Below, piece after piece: positions 36,448-45,293 of a DNA stretch of 47,710 nucleotides (position 1 is its first letter; the number at the start of each line of letters is the position of its first letter). The notes beneath the pieces were generated by a model. It was given only the letters and a program-made list of their open reading frames with translations. It was not told where the DNA came from and searched no databases. Position numbers and translations under genes: made by a program. The stretch spans positions 1-47,710 of the forward strand of contig CABZKL010000006.1 in NCBI GenBank assembly GCA_902526405.1. The letters are read 5' to 3'. Origin of the DNA: an uncultured Pelagibacteraceae bacterium. Its GTDB lineage: Bacteria; Pseudomonadota; Alphaproteobacteria; Pelagibacterales; Pelagibacteraceae.

Positions 36448-37458
36448 ATGAATATAGCAATTGTAGGCGCAACAGGAAATGTTGGTAGAAAAATAATAGA
36501 AATTTTAGAGAAAAAACAAATAAATATTGAAAATCTTTTTTTACTGGCTTCAAAAAAAAGCGAAGGAAAAAAAATAAGTTATAATGGAAAAGAACACAAA
36601 GTAACTGAACTTGAGAAATTTGATTTTTCCTCAGTTAAAATCGCTTTTTTTGCAGCAGGTAGTGGAGTAGCTGAAAAATGGGCCCATATTGCTGCTGAAA
36701 AAACTATTGTTATTGATAATTCAAAATATTTTAGAAAAGATCCTGATATTCCATTAATTGTTCCAGAAGTTAATCCAAAAAAATTATCTGATGTAAAAAA
36801 TAAAAATATTATCGCTAATGCTAACTGTTCAGTAATTCCAGTTGTTGTGGCTCTTAAACCATTGCATGATTTGTATAATATCATTCGTATAGTTGCTTCT
36901 ACATATCAGTCAGTATCAGGAGCAGGTAAGTCAGCTATGGATGAATTGTTGTCTCAAACAGAGGACTATTTTCAAAAAAAAAAAATAGAATCAAAAAATT
37001 TTACTAAGCAAATCGCTTTTAATGCAATTCCTCATATTGATAGTTTTTTAGAAAATGGTTACACAAAAGAAGAACAAAAAACTACAGATGAAATAAAAAA
37101 AATTTTAGATAAAAAAATTAAAGTAACATCTACTTGTGTAAGGATACCTGTTCTTGTTTCACACTGTATAAGCACAAACGTAGAATTTAATAAAAAATGT
37201 GATTTGGATGAAATAAGAAAAGTTCTATCTACCTCTCCTGGGTGTAAGGTTATTGATGAACATCAGGACGGTGGTTATATAACACCAGTTGAGGCAGAGG
37301 ATAAATTTGAAACTTTTATTTCAAGAATAAGATTGGATGAGTCTCGAGAAAATACAATAAATTTGTGGATCGTATCGGATAATTTAGTTAAAGGAGCGGC
37401 ATTGAACGCAGTACAAATTGCTGAAAGTTTGATTACAAACAACTTTTATGGAAGATAA
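36448..37458 (+). CDS. asd: Asd, aspartate-semialdehyde dehydrogenase
   Basis: A 336-residue NADP-dependent enzyme reducing aspartyl phosphate for the lysine, threonine and methionine pathways. It has the N-terminal nucleotide motif IVGATGNVGRK, the catalytic cysteine in NANCSVIP (Cys127) and the CVRIPVLVSHC substrate region. The last 11 bases overlap sdhC, so this biosynthetic gene is coupled to the succinate dehydrogenase operon. Confidence 0.96.
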   Translation: MNIAIVGATGNVGRKIIEILEKKQINIENLFLLASKKSEGKKISYNGKEHKVTELEKFDFSSVKIAFFAAGSGVAEKWAHIAAEKTIVIDNSKYFRKDPDIPLIVPEVNPKKLSDVKNKNIIANANCSVIPVVVALKPLHDLYNIIRIVASTYQSVSGAGKSAMDELLSQTEDYFQKKKIESKNFTKQIAFNAIPHIDSFLENGYTKEEQKTTDEIKKILDKKIKVTSTCVRIPVLVSHCISTNVEFNKKCDLDEIRKVLSTSPGCKVIDEHQDGGYITPVEAEDKFETFISRIRLDESRENTINLWIVSDNLVKGAALNAVQIAESLITNNFYGR

Positions 37459-37831
37459 AAAACCACTATCACCACATATACAAATTTATAGATGGCATAT
37501 TTCTTCGTTAGTATCTATTTCTCATAGAATAACTGGTATAATTAATATTTTAGCTATTACATTTATTTGTTTGTGGTCTGGTTGGTTAATTCTAGGGGAA
37601 GCAAATTACACTTTAATAAATTTTTTTCTTAATTCATTTTTTGGTAAATTTGTTGTTTTAGGTATCGTTTGGTCATTTAGTTTCCAAGTTTTGAGTGAAA
37701 TACGGCATCTAATAATGGATATGGGTTATGGTTTTGAATTACAAACAACTCGTATAACGGGCTTGTTTGTTATATTTGGTTCCTTCCTGCTTACAGTTGT
37801 TATTTATCTAATTGGTAGAAATTTTTTTTAA
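37448..37831 (+). CDS. sdhC: SdhC, succinate dehydrogenase cytochrome b556 subunit
   Basis: A 127-residue membrane anchor with three helices. The N-terminal KPLSPHIQIYRW, and SISHRITG with Ser23 and Arg27 at quinone-site positions, are conserved. The stretch SFFGKFVVLGIVWSFSFQ aligns without gaps to the E. coli helix, but the haem b ligand His84 is Gln80 here and the following VVVGIRH is VLSEIRH. It anchors SdhAB and forms the quinone pocket with SdhD. Confidence 0.93.
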   Translation: MEDKKPLSPHIQIYRWHISSLVSISHRITGIINILAITFICLWSGWLILGEANYTLINFFLNSFFGKFVVLGIVWSFSFQVLSEIRHLIMDMGYGFELQTTRITGLFVIFGSFLLTVVIYLIGRNFF

Positions 37832-37832
37832 T

Positions 37833-38159
37833 ATGAATTTAGCAACAAAAAAATGGATTTTTACAAAAGTTTCATCAGTAATTTTATTACCTCTTATGCT
37901 TTGGTTTATATTAAGTTTCGTATCTATTTATGATCAAGGATATTTAGAAATTTTAAATTTTTTTATCACCCCAATAAATAAATTTCTCTTTAGTTTATTT
38001 ATTATATTTGCATTTTTTTTCTCATCATTAACTATTAGTGAGGTTTTTGAGGACTATATTGCTAATGAAAAAATCAAAAATGTCGCAAACAGACTATTGT
38101 ATATTTCTGCTATAGGTATTTCATTTTTAACAATAATTATTATATTTAATCTAAAATAA
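37833..38159 (+). CDS. sdhD: SdhD, succinate dehydrogenase membrane anchor
   Basis: A 108-residue three-helix protein. The conserved aspartate-tyrosine (Asp74-Tyr75 in EVFEDYI), which lines the quinone site, is kept. The position matching E. coli haem ligand His71 is Phe63 in an ungapped alignment from FFITPINK. The ATG at 37833 fits better than one at 37812, which lies inside sdhC. The stop overlaps the sdhA start (TAATG). Confidence 0.9.
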   Translation: MNLATKKWIFTKVSSVILLPLMLWFILSFVSIYDQGYLEILNFFITPINKFLFSLFIIFAFFFSSLTISEVFEDYIANEKIKNVANRLLYISAIGISFLTIIIIFNLK

Positions 38160-39934
38160 TGAGTTCATACAATATTATAGATCATGAATATGACGTTGTA
38201 GTCTTAGGTGCTGGTGGATCAGGACTCAGAGCTGCTGTTGGTTTGAGTGAAGCAGGCCTAAAAACTGCATGTATCTCAAAAGTATTTCCAACCAGAAGTC
38301 ATACCTCTGCAGCCCAAGGTGGGATTTCTGCTGCGCTTGGAAACATGGGTGAAGATGATTGGAGATGGCATATGTATGATACTGTTAAAGGAGCTGATTG
38401 GTTAGGAGATCAAGATAGCATCGAGTATCTTTGTAAGGAAGCACCCAAAGCAGTTTTAGAATTAGAAAAATATGGAGTTCCATTTAGTCGAACAGATGAG
38501 GGAAAAATTTATCAAAGACCATTTGGAGGAATGACAAAAAATTATGGAAATGGAATAGTCCAGAGAACATGTGCAGCTGCAGATAGAACTGGACATGCAA
38601 TATTACATACTCTTTATGGGCAAGCTTTGAAACACAATACAGAATTTTTTATAGAATATTTTGCACTAGATTTATTAATGAAAGACGGTGAGTGTAAAGG
38701 ATTAATAGCTTGGAATTTAAATGATGGAACAATTCATCGATTTAGAGCTCATACAGTAATTATAGCGACAGGTGGATATGGAAAAGTTTATTATTCCGCA
38801 ACTTCTGCGCATACTTGTACAGGAGATGGAAATGCAATGGTATTAAGAGCAGGGTTGCCGCTACAAGATATGGAGTTTGTTCAATTTCACCCAACTGGTA
38901 TTTACGGACACGGAACATTAATTTCTGAAGGCGTTAGAGGAGAAGGAGGATATCTAGTAAACTCTAAAGGCGAAAGATTTATGGAGAGATATGCTCCAAA
39001 TGCAAAAGATTTAGCATCAAGAGATGTTGTCAGTAGATCAATGTCGATAGAAATTAATGAGGGAAGAGGTGTAGGAAAAGATCAAGATCATGTTCATTTA
39101 CATTTAAGTCATTTAGATAAAAGTGTTATTGAAAATAGACTTCCAGGGATCACTGAAGCGGCAAGATTATTTGCGAATGTTGATGTAACAAAGGAGCCAA
39201 TCCCAGTTGTTCCAACTGTTCATTATAATATGGGTGGAATTCCAACTAATTATAAAGCAGAAGTTTTAACAGTTAATGGATCAGAGAAGACAGTGCCAGG
39301 CCTGATGGCAATCGGAGAAGCAGCATGTGTATCAGTTCATGGAGCAAATAGACTTGGTTCAAATTCTTTAATTGATTTAGTTGTGTTTGGAAGAGCTGCA
39401 GCAAAAAGAGCTGCTGAACTAATCAAACCAGGTGCACCTCATGAAGAAATCCCAGAGACAGAAACTCAGAAGTGCTTAGATAGATTTGATAAATTAAGAA
39501 ATGCACAAGGAGATAATAGTACTGCAGAATTAAGACTAGCGATGCAAAAAACAATGCAGTCGAAATGTGCAGTATTTAGAACAGAAAAAAATTTAGAGGA
39601 AGGTGTTAACGAAATTAGAAAAACTTATGATAGTATGGACTCAATTTCAGTTAAGGATAGATCTTTAGTTTTTAATACAGATTTAGTAGAAACCTTAGAG
39701 TTTGATAATTTAATTAGACAGGCAGTAACCACAGTAGACTCTGCATATCATAGAAAAGAGAGTAGAGGAGCTCATGCAAGAGAGGATTATCCTAACAGAG
39801 ACGATAAAAAATTTATGCAGCACACACTTGCTTGGTGCGATGGAAAAGATACAAAAATAACATACAGACCTGTTCATAATTCAACATTGACTAATGAAGT
39901 ACAATATTTTCCACCTCAGGAAAGAGTTTATTAA
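38159..39934 (+). CDS. sdhA: SdhA, succinate dehydrogenase flavoprotein subunit
   Basis: A 591-residue flavoprotein that oxidises succinate to fumarate. FAD-binding [14 protein letters not shown], the covalent flavin histidine in [11 protein letters not shown] (His48) and the active-site [21 protein letters not shown] are present, as is the C-terminal [18 protein letters not shown]. Its stop overlaps the sdhB start by one base. Confidence 0.98.
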   Translation: MSSYNIIDHEYDVVVLGAGGSGLRAAVGLSEAGLKTACISKVFPTRSHTSAAQGGISAALGNMGEDDWRWHMYDTVKGADWLGDQDSIEYLCKEAPKAVLELEKYGVPFSRTDEGKIYQRPFGGMTKNYGNGIVQRTCAAADRTGHAILHTLYGQALKHNTEFFIEYFALDLLMKDGECKGLIAWNLNDGTIHRFRAHTVIIATGGYGKVYYSATSAHTCTGDGNAMVLRAGLPLQDMEFVQFHPTGIYGHGTLISEGVRGEGGYLVNSKGERFMERYAPNAKDLASRDVVSRSMSIEINEGRGVGKDQDHVHLHLSHLDKSVIENRLPGITEAARLFANVDVTKEPIPVVPTVHYNMGGIPTNYKAEVLTVNGSEKTVPGLMAIGEAACVSVHGANRLGSNSLIDLVVFGRAAAKRAAELIKPGAPHEEIPETETQKCLDRFDKLRNAQGDNSTAELRLAMQKTMQSKCAVFRTEKNLEEGVNEIRKTYDSMDSISVKDRSLVFNTDLVETLEFDNLIRQAVTTVDSAYHRKESRGAHAREDYPNRDDKKFMQHTLAWCDGKDTKITYRPVHNSTLTNEVQYFPPQERVY

Positions 39935-40713
39935 TGGCTCAAATAAGTTTACCTAAAAATTCTGAGGTAAATAAAGGGAAATATTTTAAAGATAAGACAG
40001 GTTCAAAAAATATTCGTAAAGTTAATGTTTATAGATGGGATCCATCTACAGAAGAAAATCCAAGAATTGATACTTACGAAGTTGATATGGACAATTGTCC
40101 CTCAAAAGTTTTAGACATCTTAAATAAAATTAAAAATGAAATAGATCCAACTCTGGCATATAGAAGGTCGTGCGCTCATGGTGTTTGTGGTTCATGTGCA
40201 ATGAATATGGGAGGTAAAAATGGCCTTGCTTGTACAAAACCTCATGCTGAAATAGATGGTGATATTGACATTTATCCTTTGCCTCATTTAAAAGTGAAGA
40301 GAGATTTAATAGGCGACTTAGATGGCCTTTATAAACAGTATCAGTCTATTGAGCCTTGGTTAAAAAATAATTCATCTAAAGATACAAATGAGATTTTTCA
40401 ATCAAAAGAAGATAGAGCAAAATTAGATGGTGCATATGAATGTATTATGTGTGCATGTTGTTCTACGTCATGTCCTAGTTATTGGTGGAATGGAGATAAA
40501 TATTTAGGTCCCGCTGTACTTTTGCAGGCTTATAGATGGATTGTTGATAGTCGAGATGACGAAAGAAAAGCAAGATTAAAAAAAGTTGCTGATGAACTAA
40601 AACTTTATAGATGTCATACCATTCTAAATTGTACCAGTGCTTGTCCTAAAGGGCTAAATCCAGCAAAAGCAATTGCTGAAATCAAGAAAATGTTAGCTAC
40701 AGCTAATGTTTAA
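39934..40713 (+). CDS. sdhB: SdhB, succinate dehydrogenase iron-sulfur subunit
   Basis: A 259-residue subunit with three clusters. The [2Fe-2S] ligands are in [15 protein letters not shown] plus the later cysteine of GLACTK; the [4Fe-4S] site is [11 protein letters not shown]; the last site [17 protein letters not shown] provides [3Fe-4S]. It carries electrons from SdhA to the quinone site. The cluster ligands are complete, in contrast to the altered haem ligands of SdhC and SdhD. It is followed by 39 bases and mmsA. Confidence 0.98.
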   Translation: MAQISLPKNSEVNKGKYFKDKTGSKNIRKVNVYRWDPSTEENPRIDTYEVDMDNCPSKVLDILNKIKNEIDPTLAYRRSCAHGVCGSCAMNMGGKNGLACTKPHAEIDGDIDIYPLPHLKVKRDLIGDLDGLYKQYQSIEPWLKNNSSKDTNEIFQSKEDRAKLDGAYECIMCACCSTSCPSYWWNGDKYLGPAVLLQAYRWIVDSRDDERKARLKKVADELKLYRCHTILNCTSACPKGLNPAKAIAEIKKMLATANV

Positions 40714-40752
40714 ATAGACTAATAAGTATTTTTGTTTTAAAAGATCCTACTC

Positions 40753-42246
40753 ATGAAGTTAATTGAACACTTTGTTGACGGAAAATTATTTTCAGGTTCT
40801 TCTGATAGAAAAGGTAAAGTTTTTAATCCAGCTACAGGTGAGCAAGAGTCTGAGGTAAAGTTAGCGTCAAAATCAGATTTAGATCAAGCTGTTGAAATTG
40901 CTAAAAAAGCTTTTGAAACATGGTCCTTAAAGCCAGCTCTTCAAAGAGCAAGAGTAATGTTTAAATTTAAAGAACTAATTGAAAAAAATTCTGATGAATT
41001 GACAAAACTAATTGTTTCTGAACATGGAAAAGTTTTTGAGGATGCCAGAGGCTCTTTAACAAGAGGGTTAGAGGTTGTTGAATTTGCTTGTGGAATACCT
41101 CATTTATTAAAAGGTGAATTTTCTGAAAATGTTGGAACAAATGTTGATAGTTGGTCAATGAGACAACCTTTAGGGGTGGTTGCAGGAATTACCCCATTTA
41201 ATTTTCCTGCTATGGTTCCAATGTGGATGTTTCCAATAGCAATAGCATGTGGAAATACATTTATTTTAAAACCATCTGAAAAGGACCCTTCATGTTCTAT
41301 TATGTTAGCTCAATTGCTTATAGAAGCAGGTCTTCCTGAGGGAGTGTTTAATGTAGTGAATGGTGACAAAGAATCTGTAGATGCAATATTGGAGAACTTT
41401 GATATTAAAGCAGTAAGTTTTGTAGGCTCGACTCCAATCGCAAAATATATTTATGAAAACTCGGCTAAAAATGAAAAGAGAGTTCAAGCACTAGGTGGTG
41501 CCAAAAATCATTTGGTGGTAATGCCAGATTGTGACTTAGATGGAGCAGTTAACGGTTTAATGGGTGCAGCTTATGGTTCTGCAGGCGAAAGATGTATGGC
41601 TCAGTCTGTTGCTGTTGCTGTTGGAGATATTGGAGATGAGCTTGTTTCAAGATTATCTAAAAAAGCTGAAGCTTTAAAAGTTGGCCCTGGGATGGATAAA
41701 GCATCTGAAATGGGTCCTTTGGTAACAAAAGAACACCTAGAAAGAGTTAAAGGATATGTAGATTTAGGTGTTAAAGAGGGTGCTAAACTAGTTGTTGATG
41801 GAAGAGATCTTAAACTTCAAGGTTATGAGAATGGATTTTACATCGGTGGTTGTTTATTTGATCATGTTAATAAAGATATGAGAATATACAAAGAGGAAAT
41901 ATTTGGCCCAGTATTATCAGTTGTCAGAGTTAAAACTTTTGAAGAGGCTGCAAAATTAATTAACGACCATGAATATGGAAATGGAGTAAGTATTTATACT
42001 AGAGATGGAGATGCTGGAAGAACATTCGCTAGCAAAATTCAGGTAGGTATGGTTGGTATTAACGTACCCATACCAGTGCCGATGGCCTTTCATAGTTTTG
42101 GAGGCTGGAAAAGATCTTTATTTGGAGATAGTGCAATGCACGGTATGGAAGGAATAAAATTTTATACAAAACTTAAAACAGTAACTTCTAGGTGGCCTTC
42201 TGGTATCCGTTCAAATGCGGAATTTGTAATGCCAACAATGAAATAA
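40753..42246 (+). CDS. mmsA: MmsA, methylmalonate-semialdehyde dehydrogenase (CoA-acylating)
   Basis: A 497-residue aldehyde dehydrogenase of the MmsA/IolA group. [15 protein letters not shown] and the catalytic cysteine in [11 protein letters not shown] (Cys281) are typical, as is [11 protein letters not shown]. The family converts methylmalonate or malonate semialdehyde to propionyl- or acetyl-CoA in valine, inositol or beta-alanine breakdown. It sits between sdhB and mdh in a TCA operon, an unusual place that suggests its product enters central metabolism directly. Confidence 0.93.
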   Translation: MKLIEHFVDGKLFSGSSDRKGKVFNPATGEQESEVKLASKSDLDQAVEIAKKAFETWSLKPALQRARVMFKFKELIEKNSDELTKLIVSEHGKVFEDARGSLTRGLEVVEFACGIPHLLKGEFSENVGTNVDSWSMRQPLGVVAGITPFNFPAMVPMWMFPIAIACGNTFILKPSEKDPSCSIMLAQLLIEAGLPEGVFNVVNGDKESVDAILENFDIKAVSFVGSTPIAKYIYENSAKNEKRVQALGGAKNHLVVMPDCDLDGAVNGLMGAAYGSAGERCMAQSVAVAVGDIGDELVSRLSKKAEALKVGPGMDKASEMGPLVTKEHLERVKGYVDLGVKEGAKLVVDGRDLKLQGYENGFYIGGCLFDHVNKDMRIYKEEIFGPVLSVVRVKTFEEAAKLINDHEYGNGVSIYTRDGDAGRTFASKIQVGMVGINVPIPVPMAFHSFGGWKRSLFGDSAMHGMEGIKFYTKLKTVTSRWPSGIRSNAEFVMPTMK

Positions 42247-42256
42247 AAGGAAAATA

Positions 42257-43219
42257 ATGACAAAAATATCTTTGATTGGCGCAGGCCAAATTGGTGGAAC
42301 TCTTGCTCACTTAATTGGTACTAAAGAATTAGTAAACGAAGTGGTGTTATTTGATGTAGCGAGTGGTATTGCAAAAGGAAAAGCTTTAGATATAGCGCAA
42401 TCTTCATCTGTAGATGGTTTTAATGTTAAATTTTCAGGTACTGATAATTACAAAGATATTAAGGACTCAGATGTAATAATTATTACCGCAGGTGTACCAA
42501 GAAAACCAGGAATGAGTAGAGATGATTTACTTGGAATAAATTTAAAAATTATTAAACAAGTCGCTGAAGGAGTCAAACAAAACGCCCCAAATGCGTTTGT
42601 TATATGTATTACTAATCCATTAGACGTGATGGTTATGGCATTTCAAAAATTTTCTAGTTTACCAGCTAATAAAGTTGTGGGCATGGCAGGTATATTGGAT
42701 AGTTCTAGATTCAAATTATTTTTGTCTCTTGAACTAAACGTACCAGTCAAAGAGATTGAGGCGATGGTGATGGGTGGACATGGTGATACAATGGTCCCTA
42801 TGCCAAGATTTACAAAAGTCTCTGGCCGACCTTTACTTGATTTAGTTAAAGATGGAAAAATATCTCAAAAAAGACTTGAAGAAATAAATCAACGAACAAG
42901 AGATGGGGGAGCTGAGATAGTTAAGTTTTTAGAGAAAGGTTCAGCATTCTATGCTCCTGCAGCATCAGGTGTTCAAATGGCTGAAGCATATTTAAATGAT
43001 CAAAAAAAATTATTACCATGTGCGGTCCAATTAAATGGAGAGTACAGTGTAAACAATGTTTATGCTGGAGTGCCTGTTATCATTGGAAAAAGTGGTGTTG
43101 AAAAAATTGAGGAAGTCAGTTTAGATGATAATGAGAAAAAAGAGTTTATGCATTCAATAGATGCAGTAAAAGCTCTTTGGGAAGCTGCATCAAAAATAGA
43201 TCCTGATCTTTCCAAATAA
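42257..43219 (+). CDS. mdh: Mdh, malate dehydrogenase
   Basis: A 320-residue LDH-like malate dehydrogenase, the form usual in alphaproteobacteria. The nucleotide motif [14 protein letters not shown], the substrate-loop [14 protein letters not shown] and catalytic His175 in [10 protein letters not shown] are seen. A Shine-Dalgarno (AAGGAA) precedes the ATG. It interconverts malate and oxaloacetate, and lies 3 bases before sucC. Confidence 0.97.
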   Translation: MTKISLIGAGQIGGTLAHLIGTKELVNEVVLFDVASGIAKGKALDIAQSSSVDGFNVKFSGTDNYKDIKDSDVIIITAGVPRKPGMSRDDLLGINLKIIKQVAEGVKQNAPNAFVICITNPLDVMVMAFQKFSSLPANKVVGMAGILDSSRFKLFLSLELNVPVKEIEAMVMGGHGDTMVPMPRFTKVSGRPLLDLVKDGKISQKRLEEINQRTRDGGAEIVKFLEKGSAFYAPAASGVQMAEAYLNDQKKLLPCAVQLNGEYSVNNVYAGVPVIIGKSGVEKIEEVSLDDNEKKEFMHSIDAVKALWEAASKIDPDLSK

Positions 43220-43222
43220 AAA

Positions 43223-44383
43223 ATGAACATACACGAGCATCAAGCCAAACAAATCTTAAAAAAATATGGTGCAATAGTCCCAGAAGGAGTATTTGCTTTA
43301 AATGTTGAGGAACTGCTTGAGAAAGTAAAATCACTGAAAACTAAAAAATACGTTCTGAAAGCACAAATACATGCTGGTGGAAGAGGAAAAGCTGGAGGGG
43401 TAAAAATTTTAAATACAATTGGTGAGCTAGAATTAGCTGCTAAAGAGTTACTTGGTAAAACACTTATTACTCATCAAACAGGCCCAGAGGGAAGAGAAGT
43501 TAAAAGATTATATGTTGAAGAGTCCTCAAACATAGAAAAAGAATTTTATTTATCGTGTCTTGTGGATAGAGCTAGTTCAAAAATTGCTTTCATATCAAGT
43601 GATCAAGGAGGCATGGATATTGAGGAAGTAGCAAGTAAAACACCAGAAAAAATTTTAACTACAAAAGTTGATATTAATGAAGAAATTTCAAATACTGATT
43701 GTGAAAAAATTATAAAAATTTTTAATTTAAATAATGACGCAAAAAATCAAGCTATAAATTTAATCAAATCAATTTATAAAATGTTTATAAGTACTGATGC
43801 TAATATGGTTGAGGTCAATCCTTTAATTTTGACTAAAGAAGAAAAAATAGTTTGTTTAGATGCAAAAGTAAATTTTGATTCAAATGCCTTGTTCAGACAT
43901 CCTGAAATTGTTGAGCTTAGAGATCTTAATGAGGAAGACTCAACAGAAATTGAGGCAAGCAAACATGACCTCGCATATATAAAATTAGATGGAAGTATAG
44001 GCTGTATGGTTAATGGAGCAGGCCTAGCAATGGCCACAATGGATATAATAAAATTATATGGAAAGGAGCCTGCCAATTTTTTAGATGTAGGAGGCGGCGC
44101 ATCAAAAGAAAAAGTTTCTGCAGCTCTAAAAATTATTCTTTCTGATAAGAATGTTAAAGGTATCTTAATTAATATTTTTGGGGGAATTATGAGGTGTGAT
44201 GTGCTTGCACAAGGGGTTGTAGATGCTGCTAAGGAGATAAACATTAGTGTTCCTCTAGTGGTTAGACTTGCAGGTACAAATTTTAAGCAAGGTAAAGAAA
44301 TACTTGATAATTCTGGTTTGAAGTTAATATCAGCAGAAAATTTAGATGATGCAGCTAAAAAAATTGTTAAGGCGATAAAATAA
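43223..44383 (+). CDS. sucC: SucC, succinyl-CoA synthetase beta subunit
   Basis: A 386-residue ATP-grasp subunit. The N-terminal MNIHEHQAKQILKKYG, QIHAGGRGKAGGVK and the C-terminal FLDVGGGA and NIFGGIMRCD are diagnostic. It forms the ATP- or GTP-producing step from succinyl-CoA with SucD, whose ATG follows immediately after its stop. Confidence 0.98.
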   Translation: MNIHEHQAKQILKKYGAIVPEGVFALNVEELLEKVKSLKTKKYVLKAQIHAGGRGKAGGVKILNTIGELELAAKELLGKTLITHQTGPEGREVKRLYVEESSNIEKEFYLSCLVDRASSKIAFISSDQGGMDIEEVASKTPEKILTTKVDINEEISNTDCEKIIKIFNLNNDAKNQAINLIKSIYKMFISTDANMVEVNPLILTKEEKIVCLDAKVNFDSNALFRHPEIVELRDLNEEDSTEIEASKHDLAYIKLDGSIGCMVNGAGLAMATMDIIKLYGKEPANFLDVGGGASKEKVSAALKIILSDKNVKGILINIFGGIMRCDVLAQGVVDAAKEINISVPLVVRLAGTNFKQGKEILDNSGLKLISAENLDDAAKKIVKAIK

Positions 44384-45259
44384 ATGTCAGTATTAGTAAA
44401 TAAAAATACAAAAGTTATTTGTCAGGGCTTCACAGGATCTCATGGCACATTCCACTCTGAACAAGCAATAAAGTATGGGACAAATCTTGTAGGTGGAGTA
44501 ACCCCTAAAAAAGGAGGCCAAAAACATTTAGAAAGACCAGTTTTTAATACAGTATTAGAGGCAAAAAATGAGGTAGGTGCAGACGCTACTATGATCTATG
44601 TTCCAGCAAAATTTGCAGCTGATGCAATCATTGAAGCAATTAATGCATCAATAGATCTTATAGTTTGCATAACAGAAGGCATCCCGGTTCAGGATATGCT
44701 TAAAGTAAGACAAAGTTTGGCTAGCTCAAATAGTCGTCTTATCGGGCCAAACTGCCCAGGAATAATTACACCTGATGAATGTAAAATTGGAATAATGCCT
44801 GGAAATATTCATAAAAGAGGATCTGTTGGTATAGTTTCTAGATCAGGAACATTAACTTATGAGGCAGTAGCACAAACTACTGAAAATGGACTGGGTCAAT
44901 CAACTTGTATTGGTATTGGAGGAGATCCAATCAACGGTACAAATTTTATAGATTGTTTAGATTTATTTTTAAATGATGATGAGACAGAGTCGATTTTAAT
45001 GATCGGAGAAATAGGGGGTACAGCAGAGGAAGAGGCCTCAGAATTTGTTAAAAATCATAAAATTAAAAAACCTATAGTTGGATTTATAGCAGGAATTACA
45101 GCTCCGCCTGGTCGAAGAATGGGTCATGCAGGGGCTATTATTTCTGGAGGTAAAGGTGGGGCAAAAGATAAAATAAAAAAGATGGAAGAATGTGGGATTA
45201 CAGTTGCAGAATCACCATCAATCATTGGAAAAACATTGTTTAATAAACTGTCTAATTGA
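44384..45259 (+). CDS. sucD: SucD, succinyl-CoA synthetase alpha subunit
   Basis: A 291-residue CoA-binding subunit. The CoA loop [23 protein letters not shown] and the phosphorylated histidine in RRMGHAGAI (His248) are present. It follows sucC without spacing and precedes sucA by 34 bases. Confidence 0.98.
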   Translation: MSVLVNKNTKVICQGFTGSHGTFHSEQAIKYGTNLVGGVTPKKGGQKHLERPVFNTVLEAKNEVGADATMIYVPAKFAADAIIEAINASIDLIVCITEGIPVQDMLKVRQSLASSNSRLIGPNCPGIITPDECKIGIMPGNIHKRGSVGIVSRSGTLTYEAVAQTTENGLGQSTCIGIGGDPINGTNFIDCLDLFLNDDETESILMIGEIGGTAEEEASEFVKNHKIKKPIVGFIAGITAPPGRRMGHAGAIISGGKGGAKDKIKKMEECGITVAESPSIIGKTLFNKLSN

Positions 45260-45293
45260 AAAATACTATTAGAAGGATATATTAAGTAAAAAG

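Noticed and set aside
43774..44244. 156-codon open frame on the minus strand inside sucC
   Set aside because: It is a mirror of a strongly conserved sucC, has no ribosome site and no recognisable protein features.
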